A stretch of DNA of 64,000 nt. It comes from an uncultured Eubacteriales bacterium (GTDB lineage Bacteria > Bacillota > Clostridia > Oscillospirales > CAG-272). Shown piece after piece: positions 9,162 to 17,249 of the stretch. Numbering within the stretch: the stretch's first letter is position 1; each line of letters starts with the position of its first letter. The notes below the pieces were generated by a model. That model was not told where the DNA came from. It worked only from the letters and a program-made list of their open reading frames with translations, and did no database searches. Location of the stretch: assembly GCA_958352145.1 (NCBI GenBank), contig CATWNM010000003.1, forward strand, positions 33,646-97,645, read 5' to 3'. The position numbers were made by a program, and so were the translations under genes.

Positions 9162-9401
9162 TCATTCACCGCCTTTCCATATTAGTGTCCCCTAAAGTGC
9201 CCGTTCAAAATCCCACTGCTGAAAAGACGAGAGTGACAATTCATAGAACTGCCGGGAAGAAGTGCCGGCACAGCGAAAGGCAAACATAAAATTTTAAAAA
9301 AGAAAAACGCAGGCAAGGCGAATATTTCCGCCTGTGCTGCGCATCCTTCGTTTGAAGCATGAAATCGAGTCCGGCGCATAATCTATAGAGAAGATTGCAT
9401 G
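9162..9401. other. Intergenic stretch, no gene seen
   Basis: About 240 bases upstream of the deacetylase gene. The short open frames here lack a Shine-Dalgarno site and read as low-complexity text. It presumably holds the deacetylase promoter, but I could not identify convincing -35/-10 boxes. Confidence 0.4.
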
Positions 9402-9420
9402 AAAAGCCCGGCACGCCGGG
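9402..9420 (-). terminator. Terminator of the TepA-like gene
   Basis: On the minus strand CCCGGC-GT-GCCGGG followed by CTTTTC, directly after the stop codon at 9424. Confidence 0.7.
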
Positions 9421-9423
9421 TGG

Positions 9424-10128
9424 TTATTTTCCAATAAAGGCGCGGAGCGCATCCAGCGCGTCTGCAAGGCCGCCCACCTCGTCAATCAGCCCGCAGCGAA
9501 CCGCTTCATATCCGTCGATAATCGTGCCGACGTCGTTTGCCAGTTCGCTCGTATTGTTCATCATAGCGCGCAGGTTGCCCTCATCTACATTGGAGTGCGC
9601 ACAGATAAAATGGATAATGCGGTCCTGCATTTTGTCAAAATAATAAAAGGTCTGCGGAACGCCGATGATCGTCCCACTCGTACGTACCGGGTGCAGCGTC
9701 ATTGTGGCGCTGGGCACAATAAAGGACTTGCGGCCGCATACCGCCAAAGGAACGCCGATCGAATGGCCTCCGCCAAGCACCAGCGACACCGCAGGCGTTT
9801 TCATTGACGCCACCATTTCGGCAATAGCCAATCCCGCTTCCACGTCACCGCCCATTGTATTCAGGATCAGAAGCAGGCCGTCGATTTCCTCGCTCTCTTC
9901 AATCGCGCAGAGCAGCGGAATCACATGTTCATATTTCGTGGTTTTCTGTGTGGAGTCTAAAATGAAATGCCCTTCGATCTGCCCGATTACGGACAGGCAA
10001 TGGATCGTCTCTTTAGCGGTTTTGGCCGTCACACCTCCGCTTTTGGCGATCTCCTCCAGCTGCGCGCCGATCGGCGAAGCGGAAGTATCCTGATCCGTTC
10101 CCTGCTTGTTTTCCTGATTATTTGCCAT
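9424..10128 (-). CDS. tepA: ClpP-superfamily protease, TepA/YmfB type
   Basis: 234 residues. The first 40 are polar and probably disordered (MANNQENKQGTDQ). The ClpP/crotonase core follows: oxyanion strand NTMGGDVEAG (about 90-99), nucleophile Ser123 in GGGHSIGVP, catalytic His146 in MTLHPVR, and a GTIIDGYEAV segment where an acidic residue could complete the triad. Length, motifs and the C-terminal RCGLIDEVGGLADAL match TepA (YmfB) of Bacillus rather than ClpP itself. TepA was linked to protein translocation and to clearing signal peptides and spore proteins. The gene is monocistronic, ending in a terminator. Confidence 0.82.
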   Translation of the reverse strand: MANNQENKQGTDQDTSASPIGAQLEEIAKSGGVTAKTAKETIHCLSVIGQIEGHFILDSTQKTTKYEHVIPLLCAIEESEEIDGLLLILNTMGGDVEAGLAIAEMVASMKTPAVSLVLGGGHSIGVPLAVCGRKSFIVPSATMTLHPVRTSGTIIGVPQTFYYFDKMQDRIIHFICAHSNVDEGNLRAMMNNTSELANDVGTIIDGYEAVRCGLIDEVGGLADALDALRAFIGK

Positions 10129-10197
10129 ATCAAATCCCTTTCGTGAATTTATATAAAAACTATTCCCAGTTTTCCCGAAAATATTTGCTTTTAAACA

Positions 10198-10236
10198 TTT
10201 ACAAAAGATGGGGATTGTGATACAATTAACATTGTA
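10198..10236 (+). promoter_or_regulatory. Promoter and possible operator of the pduL operon
   Basis: TTTACA (10198-10203), 17-bp spacer, TACAAT (10221-10226). The -10 box is the left arm of a small inverted repeat TACAAT-TAAC-ATTGTA (10221-10236), a candidate repressor site. Confidence 0.6.
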
Positions 10237-10283
10237 GAATTATGCAAATTTTTATAAAATTACATAAATTAAGGAGAAACAAC

Positions 10284-10859
10284 ATGGCAGAAAAATTTCT
10301 TGTTGAGACCTCTGCAAGACATGTCCATTTGACCGCCGCAGATCTGGAAGCGCTGTTTGGCCCGGGCGCTTCCCTGACGCACAAAAAAGATCTCAGCCAG
10401 CCGGGACAATTTGCCTGCGAGGAGCGCGTTACGCTGATCGGACCGAAAAAATCCATCCCGAACGTAATCATTCTCGGTCCTGAGCGGAGCGCAACTCAGG
10501 TAGAACTTTCCTTTACCGACGCGCGCACGCTGGGACTCACGCCTCCGGTTCGCGAAAGCGGCGATCTCAGCGGTTCGGCTCCCTGCAAAATCGTCGGTCC
10601 GGCGGGCGAGATCGAAATTCAAGAGGGCGCGATCATCGCCAAACGGCATATCCATATGACGCCTGCCGATGCGGAACGCTTCGGCGTACGCGACAAGCAG
10701 ATCGTCCGCGTGCGTCTTGACGGCGAGGGCAGAAGCACGGTCTACGGCGACGTTGTCGTCCGCGTCAGCCCGAAATTTGCGCTTGCCATGCATATTGACA
10801 CCGACGAAGCCAACGCGGCATGTGCATTCGGCCAGTTCTACGGAGAAATCGTCGACTGA
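10284..10859 (+). CDS. pduL: Phosphate acyltransferase, PduL family
   Basis: 191 residues from ATG 10284, chosen because AAGGAG lies 8 bases upstream; an upstream ATG has none. Two PduL domains are visible: SARHVHLTAADLEALFG near the N-terminus and KRHIHMTPADAERFGV near 125, which carry the zinc-binding His residues. PduL interconverts acyl-CoA and acyl-phosphate, independently evolved from Pta; in many Clostridia it is the housekeeping acetyl-CoA to acetyl-phosphate enzyme. No microcompartment shell genes are seen and no encapsulation peptide is evident at the N-terminus, so a cytosolic role with acetate kinase is more likely. It is followed after 54 bases by the NifU-like and GGGtGRT genes. 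Confidence 0.93.
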   Translation: MAEKFLVETSARHVHLTAADLEALFGPGASLTHKKDLSQPGQFACEERVTLIGPKKSIPNVIILGPERSATQVELSFTDARTLGLTPPVRESGDLSGSAPCKIVGPAGEIEIQEGAIIAKRHIHMTPADAERFGVRDKQIVRVRLDGEGRSTVYGDVVVRVSPKFALAMHIDTDEANAACAFGQFYGEIVD

Positions 10860-10913
10860 CCGTCAAGCTTAGATACCTTAGATACTGATATTAGAACATA
10901 AGGAGAGAATACA

Positions 10914-11615
10914 ATGAGCAATTATGCAATGAGCAAGGAAGTTGCCGAAATGTGCACGGTTGCCAAAGGGCCCCGGCACGATCCCGCTCCGATTCCCGAG
11001 GAGGGCAAATGGGTCGCGGCAAAACAAATCACCGACATTTCCGGTTTGACGCACGGCATCGGCTGGTGCGCGCCGCAGCAGGGCGCCTGTAAGCTGACGC
11101 TGAATGTCAAGGACGGCGTCATTCAGGAAGCACTGGTCGAAACCATCGGCTGTTCCGGTATGACGCATTCCGCCGCCATGGCCGCCGAAATTCTCCCCGG
11201 CAAAACCGTGCTGGAAGCGCTGAATACCGACCTTGTGTGCGACGCCATCAACACCGCCATGCGCGAACTCTTTCTTCAAATCGCCTACGGAAGAACACAG
11301 TCGGCGTTTTCCGAGGGCGGACTGCCCATCGGCGCCGGCCTTGAAGATCTCGGCAAGGGCACCCGTTCGCAGGTCGGGACGATGTACGGCACAGCGGCTA
11401 AAGGCGTCCGTTATCTGGAGATGGCAGAAGGCTATGTGACCAGAATGGCGCTGGACGCCGAAAATCAGGTGATCGGTTACGAATTCGTATCTCTGGGCAA
11501 AATGACCGACTTCATCAAAAAAGGCGATGATCCGGCCGAAGCCTATCAAAAATCCATGGGTCACTATGGCAGATTTGACGAAGCGGTGACTTACATAGAT
11601 CCCCGCAAGGAATAA
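10914..11615 (+). CDS. NifU/IscU-like scaffold protein paired with GGGtGRT
   Basis: 233 residues. The text GACKLTLNVKDGVIQEALVETIGCSGMTHSAAMAAEILPGKTVLEAL matches the NifU/IscU N-terminal fold, where the loop Cys after ETIG (here GCSG) binds a cluster. The usual C-terminal paired Cys are not obvious, so iron-sulfur scaffolding is only inferred. The C-terminal part (about 130-233: GTRSQVGTMYGTAAKGVRYLEMAEGYVTR) is not part of classical IscU. AGGAGAG precedes the ATG. The stop is 14 bases before the GGGtGRT gene, which carries its own GGAGG; the pair is a recurrent neighbourhood in anaerobes as far as I recall. Cellular role unknown. Confidence 0.8.
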   Translation: MSNYAMSKEVAEMCTVAKGPRHDPAPIPEEGKWVAAKQITDISGLTHGIGWCAPQQGACKLTLNVKDGVIQEALVETIGCSGMTHSAAMAAEILPGKTVLEALNTDLVCDAINTAMRELFLQIAYGRTQSAFSEGGLPIGAGLEDLGKGTRSQVGTMYGTAAKGVRYLEMAEGYVTRMALDAENQVIGYEFVSLGKMTDFIKKGDDPAEAYQKSMGHYGRFDEAVTYIDPRKE

Positions 11616-11629
11616 GGAGGTACGGAATA

Positions 11630-12631
11630 ATGGCATTATTTGAAAGTTATGAGAGACGCGTTGATAAAATCAATGGCGTCCTGAAAAAATACGGTATCTC
11701 TTCTATTGAGGAATGCCGGGAGATTACGCTGCAAAAGGGCGTAGATTGCGATAAAATCGTCCGCGAAACACAGCCGATCTGTTTTGAAAACGCCGTCTGG
11801 GCATACACGGTAGGCGCGGCGATCGCCATCAAAAAAGGCTGTGTCAAAGCAGCTGACGCCGCCGCCGCTATAGGCATAGGCCTGCAGTCTTTCTGCATTC
11901 CCGGCTCGGTTGCAGAAAACCGGAAAGTCGGCCTTGGCCACGGCAATCTCGGTTCCATGCTCCTTTCCGAGGAAACCGAGTGCTTCTGTTTCCTTGCCGG
12001 ACACGAGTCCTTTGCCGCCGCGGAGGGCGCCATTAAAATTGCGCTGAACGCGAACAAAGTCCGTGTAAAACCGCTCCGCGTCATCCTCAACGGCCTCGGC
12101 AAAGACGCAGCGTTCATCATTTCCAGAATCAACGGCTTCACCTATGTAGAAACCGAGTTTGATCCGTATACCGAAGAAGTCAAGGTCGTTAAAGAGGTGG
12201 CCTATTCCAAAGGACCGCGCGCGGACGTCAAATGCTACGGCGCAGACAACGTTCCCGAAGGCGTGGCGATCATGAAGCTGGAAAAGGTGGGCGTCTCCAT
12301 CACCGGCAACTCTACAAATCCGACCCGCTTCCAGCATCCGGTGGCGGGCACTTACAAAAAATGGTGTGTTGAAAACGGCGTACAGTATTTCTCTGTCGCC
12401 TCCGGCGGCGGTACGGGACGCACGCTGCATCCCGACAACATGGCGGCCGGTCCCTCCAGCTACGGCATGACCGATACGATGGGCCGCATGCACTCGGACG
12501 CGCAGTTTGCCGGCTCTTCCTCCGTGCCTGCACACGTGGAAATGATGGGCCTGATCGGTATGGGCAACAACCCGATGGTCGGCGCGACGGTCGCAGTCGC
12601 CGTTGCGGTGGAGGAAGCTATGAAAGGCTGA
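11630..12631 (+). CDS. GGGtGRT protein (uncharacterised conserved family)
   Basis: 333 residues. The name-giving motif is present as ASGGGTGRTLHPDN (about 263-276). Other conserved-looking blocks are GIGLQSFCIPGSVAENRKVG, LGHGNLGSMLLSEETECFCFLAGHESFAAAEGA and the end MGLIGMGNNPMVGATVAVAVAVEEA. No signal peptide or TM segment, so it is cytosolic. Several Cys (CEN-type, ECFCF, KWCVEN) could bind a cluster or metal. It follows the NifU-like gene with an ideal GGAGG. Databases name the family only by the motif; I know of no assigned reaction. Possible roles include Fe-S enzyme or thiol chemistry, suggested only by its partner. Confidence 0.85.
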   Translation: MALFESYERRVDKINGVLKKYGISSIEECREITLQKGVDCDKIVRETQPICFENAVWAYTVGAAIAIKKGCVKAADAAAAIGIGLQSFCIPGSVAENRKVGLGHGNLGSMLLSEETECFCFLAGHESFAAAEGAIKIALNANKVRVKPLRVILNGLGKDAAFIISRINGFTYVETEFDPYTEEVKVVKEVAYSKGPRADVKCYGADNVPEGVAIMKLEKVGVSITGNSTNPTRFQHPVAGTYKKWCVENGVQYFSVASGGGTGRTLHPDNMAAGPSSYGMTDTMGRMHSDAQFAGSSSVPAHVEMMGLIGMGNNPMVGATVAVAVAVEEAMKG

Positions 12632-12690
12632 GCCTTTCGGCACAGAACCATTGATTCATCTCACAAAGCGCAACCCATATAAACAACATA

Positions 12691-12724
12691 AAAACACGCC
12701 TGTTTTTGAGAAAACAGGCGTGTT
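12691..12724. terminator. Bidirectional terminator between convergent operons
   Basis: AAACACGCCTGTTTT and its reverse complement flank a 4-5 base loop; A and T runs on both sides serve the GGGtGRT operon and the convergent P-II/DUF1538 operon. Confidence 0.85.
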
Positions 12725-12729
12725 TGAGT

Positions 12730-12757
12730 TTGTCAAAAAACCAAAGGTTTTTGACAA
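12730..12757. repeat. Hairpin with CCAAAGG loop, copy 1 of a dispersed element
   Basis: TTGTCAAAAA (12730-12739) pairs with TTTTTGACAA (12748-12757) around loop ACCAAAGG. Similar A/T-topped stems with an AAAGG or CTTTG loop lie beside terminators at 22802, 35510 and 37324. The remaining bases to 12868 hold no gene I can support. Confidence 0.6.
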
Positions 12758-12868
12758 GAAAAGGCAGGGATTCGCTCAGCGCCGCGCAATATGCCGGCGT
12801 CGAAAGCATGCCAAGCTTTTTCTGTCGTCCCTCGTTTTTTGACAGTTCAAACGGCAGGGCAAACGCAA

Positions 12869-13192
12869 TCACACTTCCGATTTGGAAGAAGATGCTGAAA
12901 AATTGACGCCGACAGTCTTTTCCACCGGAATGGAAAAGCAAACTGCACCGGCCGGCGATTTTACCCCCAGCTTTTCCCGTACCGCCGCCATGATTTTTTC
13001 AGCCATACCGGCATCGACCAACGTCAAAATGATCTCTTTTTCGGGATTTGCGGTGATGCCGAAAAAAGCCTTATTGATATCGGCCGTTCCGCGGGCGTTC
13101 ATAATCGTTGCGCCGCCCGCGCCCGCATTTCGGGTCATCTCTACGATTTCCTCAGCAAAACCGACATTTGCGATTATATATAACGCTTTCAT
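12869..13192 (-). CDS. P-II-like regulatory protein (copy A)
   Basis: 107 residues from ATG 13192, preferred because GGAGAGG lies 8-9 bases upstream; an ATG 18 bases earlier directly abuts the previous stop. The pattern MKALYIIANVGFAEEIVEMTRNAGAGGATIMNARG is a ferredoxin-like P-II fold: first strand, helix, then the T-loop region. Later EKEIILTLVDAGMAEKIMAAVREKLG and the GAVCFSIPVEKTVGV strand fit P-II. The T-loop lacks the Tyr uridylylated in GlnB. The partner membrane protein is DUF1538 rather than AmtB, so it likely senses a nucleotide or ion and gates that protein. Confidence 0.82.
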   Translation of the reverse strand: MKALYIIANVGFAEEIVEMTRNAGAGGATIMNARGTADINKAFFGITANPEKEIILTLVDAGMAEKIMAAVREKLGVKSPAGAVCFSIPVEKTVGVNFSASSSKSEV

Positions 13193-13210
13193 CTCTGCAT
13201 ACCTCTCCAT

Positions 13211-13528
13211 TTACAGCGACACGGTCTCTACCGGGACGGTAAAGGCGATGCCGGTGTTCGGCTTGTTAAAATCAAAGTCAGTCTCAAGCAGCTTTAAAAC
13301 AGTATCGGATATTGCGCTCGGCAGCAAACAGGTAATCACGATTTTCTTTTCTTCCGGCATTAGACCCAGCATATCCTGGAAGTAACCGGCGGTCACCGAC
13401 CCCTTTGCATATGCGCTGTGAATTAGGCGACCGCCCGCGCCGCGAAGCGCTGCGAGCAAGGCCTCCCCTTGTCTTCGGTCGGCAATAATCGTTAAATATT
13501 CAATTTTATAAACGGTCTCACTCGACAT
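13211..13528 (-). CDS. P-II-like regulatory protein (copy B)
   Basis: 105 residues: KIEYLTIIADRRQGEALLAALRGAGGRLIHSAYAKGSV, then EKKIVITCLLPSAISDTVLKLLETDFDFNKPNTGIAFTVPVETV. Same order of strands and helices as copy A and P-II proteins, but only weakly alike in sequence, so the two may form heterotrimers or respond to different signals. Its ATG lies inside the last codons of the DUF1538 gene (overlap 11 bases) with GGAG 7 bases before, showing translational coupling. Copy A follows 18 bases after its stop. Confidence 0.8.
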   Translation of the reverse strand: MSSETVYKIEYLTIIADRRQGEALLAALRGAGGRLIHSAYAKGSVTAGYFQDMLGLMPEEKKIVITCLLPSAISDTVLKLLETDFDFNKPNTGIAFTVPVETVSL

Positions 13529-15164
13529 TTTGATTCTCCTTTACGGACAGATCCGCCGCGGTTCCTGGCTCGCCGGCCGATGCCGACGGCGCAGACAAAG
13601 CGGCCAGCGTTTCGAGCGCATGCAGTTCTTCCTCTGTAATCTGTGCGCGGCTGCGTTCTTTCTTCATACGATTTTCATAGAGAATACCAAGCATCTGCAC
13701 AGCAATCAACGGCGTAACCGAAATAAACGCGATCATCCCGAATCCATTGGTCAAAACAGACTGCGCCTTTGCGCCAGCGGTCGCCGCAACCGCCTGCGCC
13801 ATGCCGAGCGTCAGCGGCGTCAAAAACGCCGAAGTCAGCGCCCCGCCGGTGACACCTCCGGAATCAAAAGCCAGACCGACAAACAGTTTGGGCGTATACC
13901 GCATCATCACCAGCGCCAGCAGATACAGCGGCACTAAAAACCACAAAATATTGATCTGCGTTAAAATCTTGACCATAGACAGCAATGCGGCAAATCCGAT
14001 GCCGAGCGCCAGCGTAAAACGGATCGCGCGCTTTTGAATATGGCCGTTTGTAATTTCTTCAAGCTGCTCGGCAAGCACGGCGACGGCCGGCTCGGACAGT
14101 GTGATCGCTGCCCCCAAGATAAACCCGACCGGCAGCAGCAACCATTTAAACCACGCCGGACGCGCGCTGTCCAAAAATATCTCGCCGATATATTTGCCGG
14201 CAAAGGCAAAACCATAATCAATGCCGAACAAAAAAATCAAAAGCCCGATATACACGACGCCAGCGCCAAGCATCATCCGCACAAAGTCCCGGCGGGGCAG
14301 CCGAATCAAGAAAATCTGGAACGGAAGAAAAGCCAGAAGCACCGGCAGCAGAGCAAGCGCCACGCCCTTTAAATTGGAGAGCAGAATCTCGGCGATATTT
14401 TCCACCGCGCCTGGATCATAGGTGCCGGCCGGAGGCAGACTTCCCCCGCCGATCAACTTTAAAACGATCCCGTAAATAAAAAGCGCCAAAATAGGACCGA
14501 CTGAAGCCAGGCCAATGATGCCGAACGTATCGTCGTTGCTCTTAGTCTTGGACATGGTTACCGATACGCCCATACCAAGCGCCAGAATAAAGGGGACAGA
14601 TACGTCGCCGGTCGTCGCGCCGCTGCCGTCAAAGGCGAGCGCAACAAATTCCTCCGGAACAAAAAACACAACTGCAAAAACCACGGCATACAGCAGTGCA
14701 AATACAATGCGGATATTGAGGTCTTTCATCATCCGGAATAAAGCGAATCCAACCATGACGCCGATGCCCGCCCCCATGATCCATATGAACACCGTCTCGT
14801 TTACGACCGGCAAAATCATATTCGCCTGCCGCGCCAGCACCGTAAGCGCCGGTTCCGCCACAGTAGCCAAAAGACCAAATAAAAAGCCAAAAAACAAAAT
14901 AAACGCCGGCTTTTTCAGTTGAATCAGCGAGCTTCCGATCAGTTTTCCGATCGGCAAAATGCTGGCATTCAAACTCTGCAAAAAAATCGCCTGTCCCAAA
15001 ACGACACAAACATAACCCACCGACAGCTTAATATAGTCCGACCAAGATTCCATCGGCGCGACGAAACCGCAGACAATAATCATGATCGCCGCAAGAGGCA
15101 ACGAGGAAACGAACACTTCCCACAGCGTATTTAAAAAGACCCGGCAATTTGTTTTTAGGCTCAA
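13518..15164 (-). CDS. DUF1538 membrane protein, putative transporter
   Basis: 548 residues with a TTG start at 15164; AAGGAG lies 9 bases before it and the nearby ATG is out of frame and quickly stopped. Two homologous halves of about 250 residues each contain six or so TM helices; repeated landmarks are FGFLFGLLATVAEPALTVLA in the first half and FILGAAITLSEPAVAVLAEQL in the second, plus GSGATTGDVSVPFILALGMG and DSGGVTGGALTSAFLTPLTLG. The tail (about 505-548) is polar. Family DUF1538 is widespread with neighbouring P-II genes, and its substrate is unknown. The conserved EPA motif in membrane segments suggests an ion or small-anion path. Confidence 0.88.
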   Translation of the reverse strand: MSLKTNCRVFLNTLWEVFVSSLPLAAIMIIVCGFVAPMESWSDYIKLSVGYVCVVLGQAIFLQSLNASILPIGKLIGSSLIQLKKPAFILFFGFLFGLLATVAEPALTVLARQANMILPVVNETVFIWIMGAGIGVMVGFALFRMMKDLNIRIVFALLYAVVFAVVFFVPEEFVALAFDGSGATTGDVSVPFILALGMGVSVTMSKTKSNDDTFGIIGLASVGPILALFIYGIVLKLIGGGSLPPAGTYDPGAVENIAEILLSNLKGVALALLPVLLAFLPFQIFLIRLPRRDFVRMMLGAGVVYIGLLIFLFGIDYGFAFAGKYIGEIFLDSARPAWFKWLLLPVGFILGAAITLSEPAVAVLAEQLEEITNGHIQKRAIRFTLALGIGFAALLSMVKILTQINILWFLVPLYLLALVMMRYTPKLFVGLAFDSGGVTGGALTSAFLTPLTLGMAQAVAATAGAKAQSVLTNGFGMIAFISVTPLIAVQMLGILYENRMKKERSRAQITEEELHALETLAALSAPSASAGEPGTAADLSVKENQNVE

Positions 15165-15317
15165 AACCGCATGCTCCTTTCATTCGTGTGACCGGCCTCG
15201 CGCCGGGAACACAGATCATACCGCCCTGCGCCCGCTGCTTTGCCCGTTTGTGACAGCTTATTCCATTACATAAAAAAGGGGTTCTGTCTCCCTATCCGTT
15301 TTCTATATACCATTTTC

Positions 15318-15345
15318 ATTATACCATTTTTTTGAAACTTTTCAA
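15318..15345 (-). promoter_or_regulatory. Promoter of the DUF1538-P-II operon
   Basis: On the minus strand TTGAAA (15345-15340), 16-bp spacer, TATAAT (15323-15318), about 150 bases before the TTG start. Confidence 0.6.
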
Positions 15346-15365
15346 CACTTTCTTCATTTCTAATT

Positions 15366-17084
15366 TCATACTTTAAACTGATATTCGTAAAGCGATTTGT
15401 ACATGCCGCCCTGTTCGATCAACTCCGCATGCGTGCCCCGCTCGAGAATCCCCTCGCCGGTAATAACAATGATTTCGTCTGCGTTTTTGACCGTCGACAG
15501 CCGGTGCGCGACGACGATGGTCGTGCGCCCGACGCAAAGCTCGTCAAGGCTCTCTGAGATCAGCTTTTCGGTCGCATTGTCCAGCGCGCTCGTCGCTTCG
15601 TCCAAAATCAGGATCGGCGGGTTTTTGAGGAAAACGCGTGCAATGGCGACGCGTTGCTTTTGACCGCCTGACAGCTTGACACCCCGTTCCCCGACCGGCG
15701 TGTCATAGCCCTGCGGCAGACTCATGATATACGCATGGATATTGGCGCGCTTGGCCGCCGCGATCATATCCTCTTCAGTCGCATTTGGCGATCCGTACGT
15801 AATATTGTCACGAAGCGTAGAATCAAACAAAAACACATCCTGCGACACAATGCCCACGTTCCTGCGAAGCGACTCGAGCGTGAATTTTCGGATATCCGTC
15901 CCGTCGATTTGAACGCATCCCTGCTCGATCTCGTAAAAACGGGGGATAATATGGCAAATCGTCGTCTTTCCGCCGCCGGACGGACCGACGAGCGCCAGCG
16001 TTTTCCCCGCTTGCAGCGAAAAGGAAAGACCGTGCAGAATTTCTCGCCCGCATTCATACTGAAAATGCACGTCCCGAAACTCAATGTTTCCGCAAAGCCG
16101 GCCCGCGTCGAGTGCCTCCGGCGCATCCTGTTCGACCGGCGTATCCATGATCTGGCAAAAGCGTTCAAACCCGCTCATGCCATTTTGAAACTGTTCGACA
16201 AAGTTGACGATCCGGTTCACCGGATCCATAAACACGTTGACATAAAGTAGAAAAGCTGCAAACGAGCCGGCGGAAACCTTGCCATAAATACAAAATAACC
16301 CGCCCGAAATCAGCGCAATCAGCTTTAAAACGTCAAACATGAACGTAGAACTGCTGTGAAACTGCGCCATCGCGGCCAGCGCCCGCCCGCGGACACGCAC
16401 ATAGCTCTTGGTCACGCTGTCAAACTTTCGATTTTCATAATCGTCCGCAACATACGCTTTCGTGAGCCGGATTCCCGAAAGACTGTTTTCAATAGTTGCG
16501 TTGATCGCCGCGTTTTCCACCCGCATCGCCTTGAATTCCCGGCTCATTTTTTTGCGCATATGCATGGCGAACGCTACCATCACCGGAATAAAGGCAAATA
16601 TAATCAGCGTCAGCCAGATATTTTCCCTTGCCATTAGAATAAAAGAGCCGACCAGCAGCACAGCCGAAAGGAAAAAATCCTCCGGGGCATGATGTGCAAG
16701 TTCGCACACATCCTGCAAGTCTCCGACGATGCGCGACATCAGCGCACCGGTTTTGTTGTCGTCAAAAAAAGAAAACGGCAGCTTTTCCATATGAGAAAAC
16801 AGATCCCGGCGCATATCCGCCTGGATATCGGTCGCCATCCTGTGTCCATAATCCTGTATAAAACAGTTCATCCATTTTTTCCCTATATAGAGTAAAAGAA
16901 GCGCCGCTGCGAAAATCAAAATCGCCCGCACATTTCTGTCCGGAATATAAGTGTCGATAATAGCGCCGGTCAGCTTGGGGTAGATTAGATTGCAAAGCGC
17001 GACGCCGAGCGCGCAGAGCATGTCTTTTGCAAACAGACCAAGATACGGCTTATAATACGCCACAAACCGTTTAATCAAATGCAT
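15366..17084 (-). CDS. ABC exporter, fused permease and ATPase (MdlB/MsbA type)
   Basis: 572 residues: six TM helices (about 15-310) then an ATPase with Walker A GPSGGGKTTI (about 370), Q-loop SQDVFLFDSTL, signature LSGGQKQRVAIAR, Walker B ILILDEATSALD and switch His in VVAHRLSTV. All catalytic residues are present. It works as a homodimer or with a partner half, exporting a lipid, drug or peptide. It is transcribed alone from a near-consensus promoter (17119-17147). The substrate cannot be deduced. Confidence 0.93.
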   Translation of the reverse strand: MHLIKRFVAYYKPYLGLFAKDMLCALGVALCNLIYPKLTGAIIDTYIPDRNVRAILIFAAALLLLYIGKKWMNCFIQDYGHRMATDIQADMRRDLFSHMEKLPFSFFDDNKTGALMSRIVGDLQDVCELAHHAPEDFFLSAVLLVGSFILMARENIWLTLIIFAFIPVMVAFAMHMRKKMSREFKAMRVENAAINATIENSLSGIRLTKAYVADDYENRKFDSVTKSYVRVRGRALAAMAQFHSSSTFMFDVLKLIALISGGLFCIYGKVSAGSFAAFLLYVNVFMDPVNRIVNFVEQFQNGMSGFERFCQIMDTPVEQDAPEALDAGRLCGNIEFRDVHFQYECGREILHGLSFSLQAGKTLALVGPSGGGKTTICHIIPRFYEIEQGCVQIDGTDIRKFTLESLRRNVGIVSQDVFLFDSTLRDNITYGSPNATEEDMIAAAKRANIHAYIMSLPQGYDTPVGERGVKLSGGQKQRVAIARVFLKNPPILILDEATSALDNATEKLISESLDELCVGRTTIVVAHRLSTVKNADEIIVITGEGILERGTHAELIEQGGMYKSLYEYQFKV

Positions 17085-17118
17085 AAAACAGATTCTCCAG
17101 GAATAGAACTCTTTTCAT

Positions 17119-17147
17119 ATTATACCGGATAAAGTAAAATCTGTCAA
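17119..17147 (-). promoter_or_regulatory. Consensus sigma-A promoter of the ABC exporter
   Basis: On the minus strand TTGACA (17147-17142), 17-bp spacer, TATAAT (17124-17119): a full consensus match 35 bases before the start codon. Confidence 0.8.
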
Positions 17148-17193
17148 CGTTCGATTCTTCCATATGTGGTTTTGCGCGCGTTTTTTCCGGCAA

Positions 17194-17241
17194 AATGCTA
17201 GTCCGAGAAACAGCATTATCGCTGTTTCTCGGACTAGCATT
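17194..17241 (-). terminator. Perfect 21-bp inverted repeat after the SPFH gene
   Basis: Arms 17194-17214 and 17221-17241 are exact reverse complements around loop ATTATC, 9 bases past the SPFH stop. On the minus strand it is followed by TTTTGCC, a weak T run. It very probably ends the yqeG-to-SPFH operon. Confidence 0.7.
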
Positions 17242-17249
17242 CAAAAATA

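Noticed and set aside
10284..10859. Bacterial microcompartment locus suggested by pduL
   Set aside because: No shell protein genes or encapsulation peptide nearby; the neighbours are NifU-like and GGGtGRT.
12651..12906. Plus-strand frames of 63-66 residues after the GGGtGRT gene
   Set aside because: They consist of terminator and hairpin sequence (KNTPVFEKTGVFEF repeats the stem) and have no ribosome site.
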